NCBI GenBank assembly: GCA_964432415.1
Contig: CAYSNW010000003.1
Span: 90,227-154,226 of the forward strand
Source: JAFECT01 sp964432415
GTDB lineage: Bacteria; Pseudomonadota; Alphaproteobacteria; Caulobacterales; Caulobacteraceae
DNA length: 64,000 bases
Direction: 5' to 3'
Shown here: positions 35,173-43,578 of the stretch, piece by piece
Numbering within the stretch: the stretch's first letter is position 1
Layout of the letters: each line of letters starts with the position of its first letter
Program-made: the position numbers and the translations under genes
The notes under the pieces: model-generated
Seen by the model: the letters and a program-made list of their open reading frames with translations, nothing else
The model's database searches: none
What the model was told of the DNA's origin: nothing

Positions 35173-35344
35173 GGAGTTCCTTGAGCGGCGCCTGATCCCA
35201 CGCGGAGGGCGCCCGTGTTGAAGGCTATCTAAACAGCCAAAGGGGCGGGCGAAAGGGCCAAACCGCGCGCGGGGAAGACGGGGCGAACGGCCATGCTAAG
35301 GTCCGCCTCCGTCGCAGGAGGCGTCCGAGTCGGAGAGGGTCGCG

Positions 35345-36781
35345 ATGGCGTACCTGTACCGCGTGCTGGCCGCGCTTTCGAGCGGCCTGCTGCTCTATCT
35401 GGGTCAGGGCCTGCATCCGATGGCCTGGTGCCTGTGGCTGGCCCCGGCGCCCCTGCTGGTCGCCGCCTTGTCCGCCGGTTTCCTCGAGGCCTGGGGCCTG
35501 AGCCTCCTGGCCGGGCTGATCGGCCAGGCGGGCATGTTCTCCTACCTTGCCGGACTGATCGGCAAGCCGGGCGCGGCCCTGGTCTGCCTGCTCGGCGCCG
35601 TGATGCTGGGCGCCATCACCTTGACCGCGCGTGGCGTGATGCGCCGCTCCGACCACTGGCTGCTGCCCTTCGCCTTTCCTGTCGCCGCGGCCGGCTTCGA
35701 CACCCTGGTGGCGGCGGTTTCGCCTCACGGCAGCGCGGGCAGCTGGGCCTACAGCCAGATGGACGTCCTGCCCGCCGTCCAGGTCGCGGCGCTGGGGGGG
35801 ACGCCGGCGGTCGTGTTCCTGATTTCCCTGGTCGGCGGGACGCTGGCGGTCGCCATCGCGCGGCGCCAGGCGATACGGATTCCGTTGCTGGCCTACGGCC
35901 TGCCGATCCTGCTGCTGATGACCGCGCTGGGCGGCGGGGCATGGAGGCTGCACCGCGCCCCGGTCGAGCCCAATATCCGCGTGGGCCTGGTCGCCGCTGA
36001 CACCTTGAGCATGACACCGGCGCGCGCGGGAGAGCCGGACGATCCGACTCTTTATGCCTACCTGGACGCCATGAGCCGTCTGGCCGGCCAGGGCGCGCGG
36101 CTGGTGGTGGCGCCGGAGAAGATCGAGACCATCGCCTCCGGCCGCGCGGCCTACGCCAGGGCCGGCCTGCAGATTCCAGCCTTTGCCATGCGCACCCCCT
36201 TCCTGATCGGCGTGACCACCGCCCTCCCCGACCACCTGGAGAACCGCGCCTGGCTGATCCAGCCGACAGGCGAAGCGATCGACTACCAGAAGCGCCATCT
36301 GGTCCCGGGTCTGGAGAGGCGCTTCACCCCCGGCCATGAGCGCAAGCGCTTCGTCCTCTACGACCGGCTGATGGGGGTGGCGATCTGCAAGGACATGGAC
36401 TTCGCGAGCTTGGGGCGGGAATACGCCGGCGTCGGGGCGGTGCTGGTGCCTGCCTGGGACTTCGGCGCCGACGGCCGCATGCACTCGCGCATGGCCGTGC
36501 TGCGTGGGGTGGAGAACGGCTACACCGTCATCCGTTCGGCCCGCGACGGGCTGCTGACGGTCTCAGATCGCTACGGCCGCATCCGCGCCGAGACCCGCTC
36601 GAACCTCGGGCCGGTCACCACCCTGATCGCCAACGCGCCCCTGGCCCCGATCGAGCCCACCGTCTACGCCAGCATCGGCGACGTATTCGGCTGGTTCTGC
36701 GTGCTGGTCATGGCCCTGTTCTGGATCGAACGGCTGGTGCGCCGCCGCGCGCTCGTCGAGGCAGCGGAGACCGAGGCCTAG
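35345..36781 (+). CDS. Apolipoprotein N-acyltransferase-like membrane carbon-nitrogen hydrolase
   Basis: 478 residues. About six N-terminal membrane helices, a nitrilase-fold domain (about 220-450) and one C-terminal helix, the Lnt layout. The nitrilase triad is visible: Glu in VVAPEKIE, Lys in YQKRHLVPG and Cys in GVAICKDMDF. Lnt proper acylates the N-terminal cysteine of lipoproteins in the periplasm. Sequence around the triad is Lnt-like but divergent, and it sits away from the usual Lnt partners, so it may be a paralogue rather than the housekeeping enzyme. ATG at 35345 with GGAGAGG upstream. Stop overlaps that of the next gene. Confidence 0.75.
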   Translation: MAYLYRVLAALSSGLLLYLGQGLHPMAWCLWLAPAPLLVAALSAGFLEAWGLSLLAGLIGQAGMFSYLAGLIGKPGAALVCLLGAVMLGAITLTARGVMRRSDHWLLPFAFPVAAAGFDTLVAAVSPHGSAGSWAYSQMDVLPAVQVAALGGTPAVVFLISLVGGTLAVAIARRQAIRIPLLAYGLPILLLMTALGGGAWRLHRAPVEPNIRVGLVAADTLSMTPARAGEPDDPTLYAYLDAMSRLAGQGARLVVAPEKIETIASGRAAYARAGLQIPAFAMRTPFLIGVTTALPDHLENRAWLIQPTGEAIDYQKRHLVPGLERRFTPGHERKRFVLYDRLMGVAICKDMDFASLGREYAGVGAVLVPAWDFGADGRMHSRMAVLRGVENGYTVIRSARDGLLTVSDRYGRIRAETRSNLGPVTTLIANAPLAPIEPTVYASIGDVFGWFCVLVMALFWIERLVRRRALVEAAETEA

Positions 36782-37806
36782 CCCTCCACCGGATACCCCG
36801 CCTCGCGCCACGCCTTCATGCCGCCGTCCAGCGCGGCGGTCCGGGGAAAGCCCATCTGGCGCAGGGTGGCGGCGGCCAGGGTCGAGATCTTGCCGAACTC
36901 GCAGCAGACCACGATGCGCAGGGTCGGATCGGGCAACTCCTCGTTGACGCGCAGCTCGAGCTGGCCCCGGGGAATGTGGCGCGCGCCGGGAATGTGGCCC
37001 GCGGCGAAGGCGTCCTTCTCGCGCACGTCCAGCACCTGCACATCGTTGGCGCCGCCCTCGACCCGCGCCGCCAGTTCGTCGAGCGCCATGAAGGGGGTTG
37101 TCGCCGCGGCCTCGGACAGCAGCTGGGTGACGGTCTTGCCGCCGTGCATGTTGGTCCTGAGCGCCTCGGTCAGATGGGTGGGCGCGCTGAGGTTAAGCTC
37201 GGTCATCATGGTGACGAAGGCCGAGCGGTCCTTGACCTGCAGGCGCGGATTGTCCGCGATCTCGGCGCCGATGGTCGAGTGCGAGCGGCCCTTGTAGTCG
37301 TGAGCCGGGTAGACCTTCGTCTCTGGATCGAGCTTGAGCAGGCGTCCGAACAGGCTGTCGTAGAGCTGAGACGGGTCGCCGCTCGGTAGGTCGGTGCGGC
37401 CCGTGCCCCCGATCAGCAGGGTGTCGCCGGTGAAGACCCGGTCGGCGGCCACGAGACACAGCGAGTCGCGGGTGTGGCCGGGCGTGTGCATGGCGCGCAG
37501 CCGCAGGTTTCCCAACAGCAGGGTGTCGCCGTCGTCCAGACGAAGGGTCGGCTTCTTGCTGGGCGAGTCGCGATGCATCACCAGGGTCGCGCCGAAGCGC
37601 CGGGCCAGGTCATCGGCGGCGGAGAAATGGTCGGCGTGGGTATGGGTGTCGATCACATAGCGGATGCGGACCCCCATCTGAGCCGCCAGCGCCTGGTAGC
37701 GTTCGACCTGGCGCAGCTCGGGGTCGATCAGGGCGCCGACGCAGGTTTCCTCGCAGCCGATCAGATAGGACTGGCAGCCGCCCGTAGCGACCTGTTCGAA
37801 GATCAT
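36778..37806 (-). CDS. Metallo-beta-lactamase fold persulfide dioxygenase-like protein with C-terminal rhodanese
   Basis: 342 residues from ATG 37806. The MBL part (about 1-235) has DTHTHADHFSAADDL, TPGHTRDS, GDTLLIGGTGRTD and PAHDYKG, the ETHE1-like metal set with a single iron-type site. The rhodanese domain (about 255-342) carries VCCEFGKIS as its active loop. ETHE1-rhodanese fusions oxidise glutathione persulfide to sulfite and handle sulfide stress. Both active loops look intact. Its stop overlaps that of the convergent Lnt-like gene. Confidence 0.87.
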   Translation of the reverse strand: MIFEQVATGGCQSYLIGCEETCVGALIDPELRQVERYQALAAQMGVRIRYVIDTHTHADHFSAADDLARRFGATLVMHRDSPSKKPTLRLDDGDTLLLGNLRLRAMHTPGHTRDSLCLVAADRVFTGDTLLIGGTGRTDLPSGDPSQLYDSLFGRLLKLDPETKVYPAHDYKGRSHSTIGAEIADNPRLQVKDRSAFVTMMTELNLSAPTHLTEALRTNMHGGKTVTQLLSEAAATTPFMALDELAARVEGGANDVQVLDVREKDAFAAGHIPGARHIPRGQLELRVNEELPDPTLRIVVCCEFGKISTLAAATLRQMGFPRTAALDGGMKAWREAGYPVEG

Positions 37807-37851
37807 CCGACGCCCCCGACCTCGCGATGCGCGAGCGGGCATCATCCCGCA

Positions 37852-38043
37852 TCAGGGCCTGGGCTGCCAGCCCTCCGGCACGATCTCGATGGGAAGACCC
37901 AGGTAACGGCGCGGCCGCTGGTAGCGGTTGTCGGGACGGGAGAGGAAGCTCGGGTCCTCGAGGATCTCGCGCCACTCGCGCGGCGTGAGCCTGAGGGCGG
38001 AGGCGCCGGGTCGGGGTTTTTCGCTCGAAACGTCCATGGCCAT
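37852..38043 (-). CDS. Small protein of unknown function
   Basis: 63 residues (MAMDVSSEKPRP...EGWQPRP), 45 nt before the MBL-rhodanese gene and probably co-transcribed. The second ATG at 38037 has GAGGA at 6-nt spacing, so the protein may be 61 residues. Basic, no membrane segment; LTPREWREILEDPSFLSRPD looks like a folded helical core. No family recognised. Confidence 0.65.
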   Translation of the reverse strand: MAMDVSSEKPRPGASALRLTPREWREILEDPSFLSRPDNRYQRPRRYLGLPIEIVPEGWQPRP

Positions 38044-38131
38044 TCCTCGATCGCCGCCCAGCAGCGGAGTCGTAACAGGCCGTTGTGTCGTTTCGATTTC
38101 GCAGAAGAGGCGGTTTTGCGGCGTTTTCAAA

Positions 38132-38236
38132 GGCAGCGGGCGGGGGCTGCATTCGCCCTCTACGCCAAGGATCTCAGATGGCGCCGCCGGGCAGCGGGCG
38201 GGGGCTGCACAAGCCCGCTTCGCCAAGGATCTCAGA

Positions 38237-38247
<11 letters not shown>
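38132..38247. repeat. Two tandem 58-bp direct repeats ending in the tRNA-Thr 3' end
   Basis: Copy 1 is 38132-38189 and copy 2 is 38190-38247. Each contains GGCAGCGGGCGGGGGCTGCA, then 11 variable bases, then CGCCAAGGATCTCAGATGG and GCCGCCG. The end of copy 2 is the tRNA-Thr acceptor strand itself. Copy 1 carries a pseudo copy of the tRNA end (CTGCCCGGCGGCGCCA in place of ...CACCA). It looks like a slippage duplication of the tRNA tail and its downstream flank. Confidence 0.85.
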
Positions 38248-38311
<64 letters not shown>

Positions 38312-38398
38312 CCTCTGAGGAACCGCGCGTATAGACAATGTCGCGCGGCCGGGGAAGGGAAAAACGTGCGGCTTGACGACCGATTGCGGTGCGGCTGA

Positions 38399-38566
38399 AT
38401 GACCGTCGTGAAAAAGCCCCAGCCGCCCCCCTCCCAGGCCGCCTCCAGCGCCGCGAAAGCCCGCCAGGCGGCGCTCGCCAGCGCCTTGCGCGCCAACCTG
38501 CGCCGGCGCAAGCAGGCAGGGTCCGAGACACCCCGGGCCCTGCCCCCCGAAGCCGACGAGGATTGA
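38399..38566 (+). CDS. Small basic protein of unknown function
   Basis: 55 residues, ATG 38399 to TGA 38566. The core QAALASALRANLRRRKQAG matches a short basic motif (AALxxALRxNLxRRK) that I recall in small alphaproteobacterial proteins often encoded near murA. No strong ribosome site. It is divergent from tRNA-Thr and convergent with the cytochrome c' gene. Function unknown, possibly nucleic-acid binding. Confidence 0.6.
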   Translation: MTVVKKPQPPPSQAASSAAKARQAALASALRANLRRRKQAGSETPRALPPEADED

Positions 38567-38569
38567 AGC

Positions 38570-39046
38570 CTATTTCGCCCGGTACTTGTCGTGGCAGGCC
38601 GCGCAGGCGCCGCGCACCACTTCCCACTGGGCGTTGAACGCCTCCTTGTTCCCGGACTTGGCCGCGTCGCGCAGCTTGACCGCCTCGGCGGCGTAGTTGG
38701 CCGCCGCCGCCTCGAAGCCGGCGCGATCGCTCCAGATCTCGGGACGGGCCTTTGTGGGGACTGGGGTCTCGCCCTGGCCGGTGCCGGCGGGGAACATGGT
38801 GGGGATGACGTTGGCCCAGCGGACCAGACCGCCGGCGTTGAAGGTCAGGTGGGTGATGTCCTCGCCGTGGTCGGCGGCCGACTTCATGCCCCCGAAGTCT
38901 CCGGCGGAAAGCATGTAGGCGGCCTGCCGCGCCTTGATCACCTCTTCCGGCTTCAGGGTGGCGGCCGGCCCCGCGCTCTGGGCCTGGGCCAGGCTCCCGG
39001 CGGCAAGGGCGAAGATCGCGGCGGCGATCAGATAAGGTTTGGACAT
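38570..39046 (-). CDS. Class II cytochrome c (cytochrome c')
   Basis: 158 residues from ATG 39046, which has GGGGAGA upstream. Signal peptide about 1-23, then a four-helix bundle with the haem site CAACHDKYRAK at the extreme C-terminus, the layout of cytochrome c'. Periplasmic; possible roles are NO binding or electron transfer. The longer frame to 39253 runs across the terminator region and is not credible. Confidence 0.9.
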   Translation of the reverse strand: MSKPYLIAAAIFALAAGSLAQAQSAGPAATLKPEEVIKARQAAYMLSAGDFGGMKSAADHGEDITHLTFNAGGLVRWANVIPTMFPAGTGQGETPVPTKARPEIWSDRAGFEAAAANYAAEAVKLRDAAKSGNKEAFNAQWEVVRGACAACHDKYRAK

Positions 39047-39164
39047 CGATTGTCTCCCCACATGGACTTGGATGGGGAAGCTATTGAACGAGGCCCCGGG
39101 CGCAAACCCAATGCTGTGGACGGCCTCTGCGGCGCGCCCAGCGGGTGATCGAAGCGGATTGCTG

Positions 39165-39207
39165 AAAAAAGGTGAGGCCGGGTCCCGTTTGGGGAGGACC
39201 CGGCCTC
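39165..39207 (-). terminator. Intrinsic terminator of the autotransporter gene
   Basis: A 12-bp perfect stem GAGGCCGGGTCC/GGACCCGGCCTC followed on the minus strand by ACC and six T, 85 nt after the autotransporter stop. Confidence 0.9.
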
Positions 39208-39291
39208 GTCTCCGATCGCGCCAGAGGGGGCTACGCCGGAGAATTCCTTTCAAGACACGGCCAGTTTGGTTGACCGGGTCTTAACAAGCCC

Positions 39292-42200
39292 TCACCAGCG
39301 CCAGCGGACGCCCAGGCGGCCGGTCCAGCCGGACACGTCCGAACCCCACAGGCCCTCGACCTTGGCGAAGCCTTCGAGACCGGCCCAGCTCTTGGTCGTG
39401 AAGCCGGCCTCCCACAGGCCGTAGTTCTTGGCCGGGATGTCCTCGAAGGAGACGCTGGTCCCCCCGGTGATCACCGAGACCTGGTTCTTGCCCTGCATCT
39501 GGTCGACCCAGTAGGCGCCGACGTAGGGAACCATCGAGCCCCAGTCGCCGCCGATCCGGGCGCCGAGGCGGCCCTGCATGCTCTTGGCGTCGTGGAAATC
39601 GACCGTCGTGCCCGGAGCGTTCCAGTCGTTGAGGCTGGTCTGGCTCCAGTTGATGGCCGCCAGGGGCTCCAGGAAGAAGCCCGGACCGCCGAAGCGGAAT
39701 CCCGCCTCACCCGCCAGACCCCAGGTGTGGCCGTCGAAGTGGCCCATCACCGGCACGGTGTGGAAGTTGGCGTCCACGCTGTACCAGTCAGCCTTGGCCA
39801 GGCCGTTCAGGAAGAAGCTGCCCGAGGTGAAGCCGGTGTAGATGCCGGCGTTCCAGCCTTCGAAGTCGAAGGAGTTGGCGTTGGCCGAAAGCCGGGTTTC
39901 CTGCTGCACGAAACCGCCGGTCAGACCCCACATCCAGCCGCCGCCGAGCACGTTGTCGGCGCCCATCTGGAAGCCGCGCCAGTCGCTGTCGGTTCCGGTG
40001 TTGACCACGGCCGGGCCGCCCAGGGTGGTGAAGTCGCGGGTGGACGAGAAGTTCTCGCTGCCGACGTGGGCCTGGGCCCACATCTCCCAGCCGGTCGTGC
40101 GCGTCGGCGAGCCCGAAAGCAGGCTGTCACGCATTTCCTGGGTGCGGGCGCTCCAGGCGTCCGCCGTGTGGTTCCAGAAGCGCTGGGCGGCGCCCGCGGC
40201 CGCAACGGTCTGGAACACTTCCGTGTCGGGGTGACCGACGAGGGCGAAGGTGTTGGTGCCGTTGAAGTCGAGGAAGAAGCGCACGAAGCCGTTGTCGATC
40301 GAGCCGCCGTCGAGCGAGAAGTTGCCCGAGGTCATCGAACCGGAAGAAACGACGACCGGGATGGTCTCGCCGATGGTGCCGGGGACGCCGGGCAGGACAT
40401 TGGCGGTGATGACGGTGTTGCCCGTCGCCGTGCCGAGGTTCAGCCGGTCGGCCGTGGCCGTGCCGAAGTTGACGTCAATGCCCATCCGGCTGGTGCCGCT
40501 GGTGCCGACCAGGGTGGTCCCGGTCAGGTTCAGCACATCACCCGTATGGCCGTTGCGGAATTCGATCACGCCCGCGTTGTTCAGCGTCTCCAGGCCCGTG
40601 AAGTTCACCGTGGTGGCCGCGGAAGTGCCGGGCGCCACGTTCAGGAAGCCCGTGGAGCTGTTGTTGAACACATCGGTTCCGAGGCCGAAATCGGTGGTCC
40701 CGATCGCATTGAACGCGGCGTTGTTGTTCACCGTGTCGTTGCCGGCGCCGAAGCTGGTCGTGGTCGTCGTGTTGCCCGTGAAGGTCCCGTTGTTGGTGAA
40801 GGTGTCGTTCTGGGCCGTCAGGGTCATGGCGCCGGAGATGACGCCGCCGGCGTTGTTGGTCACGGTAGCGGCGCCAGCGCCGCCGACGGTCAGAGCCGCC
40901 CCGGTTCCGGTGGTGCGCAGGGTGCCCGAGTTGGAGACGGACGCGCCGGTTCCCGAGGTCAGGCTGGCGCCGGTGACGCCTTCAACGGTGGAGCCCGCCG
41001 CGGTGGTCAAGGATGCGGTCGTTCCCGCGTTTTCGATCACGCCGGTGGCGTTGGTCGAATGCGCACGGGTGGTGACAGAGACGCCCGTGGCGCCGGCGGT
41101 GGAGCCGATATTGATGGCGTTGGACGCTCCCGTGCCATTCGCATTCACCGTGCCCGCTGTGACCGTGACGGTCCCGGTGGTGGAGGCCTGGGCGAAGATG
41201 CCGTCAGCGCCCGCGCCGTTGGTGGTGATCGTGCCGGCCGGCAGGATGGAGATGTTCGCCGCGGAAGCCGCGCCCTGGGTGGCGGAGATGCCGCGCGAGC
41301 CTGCCCCGGAGGTCGTGACCGATCCGGTGCCGCTCATGCCGATGACGCCGGTCGTGCTGTAGAGCAGAATGCCGTCGGCCGTGGCGCCGGTGGTGGTGAT
41401 CGAACCGGTGTTGGTCGCCGTGGCGACGCCCGCGCCGAAGGTCTTGACGCGAATGCCGTTGCCCGTGGCCCCGGTGGTGGAGACCGTGCCGGAGTTCGAG
41501 CCCGTGGCGGCGCCGGTCTGGCTGCGGGCATAGACGCCGTAACCGAACGCTCCGCCGGTGTTGATCGTCCCGCCGGTGTTGGCTGCCGTCGCCGCGCCGG
41601 AGTTGGTGCGAGCGTAGACGCCGTAGGAGTCGCCGCCCGCGGTGTTGATCGAGCCGGTGTTGGTCACGCTCACGGCGCCCGCGCCGGTCGCGCGGCCGTA
41701 GAGGCCGATCGCATTGAAGCCCGTGGTGGTCACCGGGCCTGAGCTGGTGATGGTGACCGAGCCGAGGCCGGTGCTCTTGCCGTAGATGGCGTTGGAATTG
41801 GCGCCGGTCACGCCGCCGGCCGTGCCGGTCTTCACCGATCCGCTGTTGGTGATCTTGATCGCACCGTCGACGCTGCGGGCGTAGATGGCGTTGGTATTGT
41901 CAGCGGCGGTTGAAGTGACACCGAGGTTGGTCACGTCGACCTTGCCCGCGCCGAGGGCGGTCGCATAGATCGCATCCGAGCCCGCGCCGGTGGTGCTGAT
42001 GCCGCCGGTGGCGACACCGCCCACGGTGGAGCCGGCCAGGACCGTCACATTGCCGACGGTGGAGGCCGCGCGCACGCCGTTGGAGTTGGCGCCCGTGGTG
42101 GTCACCGTGCCGACCGTGACGTTGAAGTTGCCGGGACCGCGGACATCGACGCCGTCGCTATAGACGCCGGAGGTCGAGATCGAGCCGACATTGATCGTGG

Positions 42201-43215
42201 CGTCGCCGGCCTGGCCCAGATGGGGGCCGACCCGGATGCCATCGGCGTGATCACCGGTGGTCACCACGCTGTTGCCGGTCACAACGACCGGCGAGGTGGA
42301 GCCGGCGTAGATCGAAACGCCCGCGCCGCCGGCGATGTTACCCGTGGCGCCATTGGCCGTGATGTTGCCGAAGGTCACGTTCACGGCGCCGGGCGTGTCC
42401 TCGAGCACATAGATGCCCCAGGCGTACTTGCCGGTGGCGGTCAGGGCGCCGGTGGAGTTGATGGTGACCGGGGAGTCGGCCAGGACATAGATGCCCATGG
42501 CGTAGTTGGCCGCCTTCGCGTTGATCGCGGCGGTGTTGGTGATGTTCACACCCGTCGAGGTCACCGTGTCGGGGAATTCGCTGTAGGCCGCAATGCCGTA
42601 GGCGTTGCCGGTCACCGCCAGGGTGTTGGTGACGTTGATGGCGCCGGAGTTGTTGATGGTGGTGTGGCCGCGCGCGGCGTAGGCCGCGATGCCCTGGGTG
42701 ACGGGGGCGGCGCCGCTGACGGTGATCGTGCCGGTGTTGTTGACCACCGCGTTGCCGGTGCCGAGCACGATGGCCCTCAGACCGTAATGACCGGCGGTGA
42801 CGGCGCCCGCGTTGTTGATCGTCGCGTTGGCGTTCACGCCGTTGGTGGTGATGTCGACGCCGTTGATCCCGGCGTTGATGGTGGATCCGGCCTGGGTGTT
42901 GACCGTCCCGCTGAAGGGCGTGGCGGTCAGGGTGACGCCATTGCCGGCCGTCGTCTCGGCGACGGTCGGATTGAGCACCACGGTCAGGTCGGCGTTCGGA
43001 GTGTAGGTAATGCCCGTCGTGAACGGGTTGCCGGCGCTGGTGCAGGTGACGGTGGACCCGGCTTGCACGCCGCATTCATTGGCGGCGAGCGCCGCGCTGG
43101 GGGTGAGCAATGAGGCGGCGAGCAAGGCGCCCATGGCGCTGCCGACCATCAAGGTGGCGCGCATGCCGTTGGACGCGACGGCGTAGCCGCGAGTTTGCGT
43201 AGATTGAGTCGTCAT
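39292..43215 (-). CDS. Type Va autotransporter with a long repetitive beta-helix passenger
   Basis: 1307 residues from ATG 43215. Long signal peptide (about 1-46, cleavage near SAALAANE), a glycine/threonine/asparagine-rich passenger of about 970 residues made of degenerate 20-30 residue repeats (units such as GSVTTSGAGSRGI), and a C-terminal autotransporter barrel (about 1030-1307) ending in LGVRWRW with a terminal aromatic. The passenger should form a surface beta-solenoid, perhaps an adhesin. No protease triad or RGD was noticed. It is followed by a clear terminator and preceded by AT-richer DNA. The start at 43479 would lie in the upstream regulatory DNA. Confidence 0.92.
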   Translation of the reverse strand: MTTQSTQTRGYAVASNGMRATLMVGSAMGALLAASLLTPSAALAANECGVQAGSTVTCTSAGNPFTTGITYTPNADLTVVLNPTVAETTAGNGVTLTATPFSGTVNTQAGSTINAGINGVDITTNGVNANATINNAGAVTAGHYGLRAIVLGTGNAVVNNTGTITVSGAAPVTQGIAAYAARGHTTINNSGAINVTNTLAVTGNAYGIAAYSEFPDTVTSTGVNITNTAAINAKAANYAMGIYVLADSPVTINSTGALTATGKYAWGIYVLEDTPGAVNVTFGNITANGATGNIAGGAGVSIYAGSTSPVVVTGNSVVTTGDHADGIRVGPHLGQAGDATINVGSISTSGVYSDGVDVRGPGNFNVTVGTVTTTGANSNGVRAASTVGNVTVLAGSTVGGVATGGISTTGAGSDAIYATALGAGKVDVTNLGVTSTAADNTNAIYARSVDGAIKITNSGSVKTGTAGGVTGANSNAIYGKSTGLGSVTITSSGPVTTTGFNAIGLYGRATGAGAVSVTNTGSINTAGGDSYGVYARTNSGAATAANTGGTINTGGAFGYGVYARSQTGAATGSNSGTVSTTGATGNGIRVKTFGAGVATATNTGSITTTGATADGILLYSTTGVIGMSGTGSVTTSGAGSRGISATQGAASAANISILPAGTITTNGAGADGIFAQASTTGTVTVTAGTVNANGTGASNAINIGSTAGATGVSVTTRAHSTNATGVIENAGTTASLTTAAGSTVEGVTGASLTSGTGASVSNSGTLRTTGTGAALTVGGAGAATVTNNAGGVISGAMTLTAQNDTFTNNGTFTGNTTTTTSFGAGNDTVNNNAAFNAIGTTDFGLGTDVFNNSSTGFLNVAPGTSAATTVNFTGLETLNNAGVIEFRNGHTGDVLNLTGTTLVGTSGTSRMGIDVNFGTATADRLNLGTATGNTVITANVLPGVPGTIGETIPVVVSSGSMTSGNFSLDGGSIDNGFVRFFLDFNGTNTFALVGHPDTEVFQTVAAAGAAQRFWNHTADAWSARTQEMRDSLLSGSPTRTTGWEMWAQAHVGSENFSSTRDFTTLGGPAVVNTGTDSDWRGFQMGADNVLGGGWMWGLTGGFVQQETRLSANANSFDFEGWNAGIYTGFTSGSFFLNGLAKADWYSVDANFHTVPVMGHFDGHTWGLAGEAGFRFGGPGFFLEPLAAINWSQTSLNDWNAPGTTVDFHDAKSMQGRLGARIGGDWGSMVPYVGAYWVDQMQGKNQVSVITGGTSVSFEDIPAKNYGLWEAGFTTKSWAGLEGFAKVEGLWGSDVSGWTGRLGVRWRW

Positions 43216-43339
43216 GTGTGAGAGCCCCTCTGGCTTTCTGAGTATCCCGGTTCCCGGCCGAACTTGACCGTCCCCCTCATCCGGCCCGTACGGCGGAATC
43301 CGACGCAACACAAGGTTCGTCGAACGTATTTGATAAAAA

Positions 43340-43356
43340 AATTCGAATTTCGAATT
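43340..43356. promoter_or_regulatory. AT-rich palindrome upstream of the autotransporter
   Basis: AATTCGAA-T-TTCGAATT is a perfect 8-bp inverted repeat about 125 nt before the autotransporter ATG and next to a run of seven A. It is an operator candidate for this gene or the divergent mut operon. Confidence 0.45.
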
Positions 43357-43427
43357 ACGCGGGAACCCGACCATTTCTGGCGCGTTTTCTGCCACTTGTT
43401 TGCCACGACCAGCGAGCCGTCCCGGTG

Positions 43428-43443
43428 CGTACGGTTCCGTACG
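43428..43443. promoter_or_regulatory. Palindrome between the autotransporter and mutA
   Basis: CGTACGG-TT-CCGTACG is a perfect 7-bp inverted repeat about 150 nt before mutA and 213 nt before the autotransporter start. Regulator unknown. Confidence 0.45.
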
Positions 43444-43578
43444 CTTTGGTTCGCACGCCTCACATTGAACAATGTTCATCCAATGGTCAAGCTTGCGATG
43501 TCCGCAGCAGGCGCTTGACGGGCGGCGACCCCGGTTCCATCACCGCGACACGTGTTGCAGTGCAGAAGGGACGCGCCG

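Noticed and set aside
36778..37806. Ordinary glyoxalase II
   Set aside because: The fused rhodanese and the ETHE1-like residue pattern point to sulfur oxidation rather than lactoylglutathione hydrolysis.
39292..43215. Regular repeats suggesting a CRISPR or VNTR array
   Set aside because: The repetition is degenerate, in frame, and encodes beta-helix repeats of one protein; there are no identical repeats with unique spacers.
43216..43578. Cobalamin riboswitch upstream of the B12-dependent mutase
   Set aside because: No B12-box (GCCACTG-type) sequence or matching core was found; only palindromes are present.
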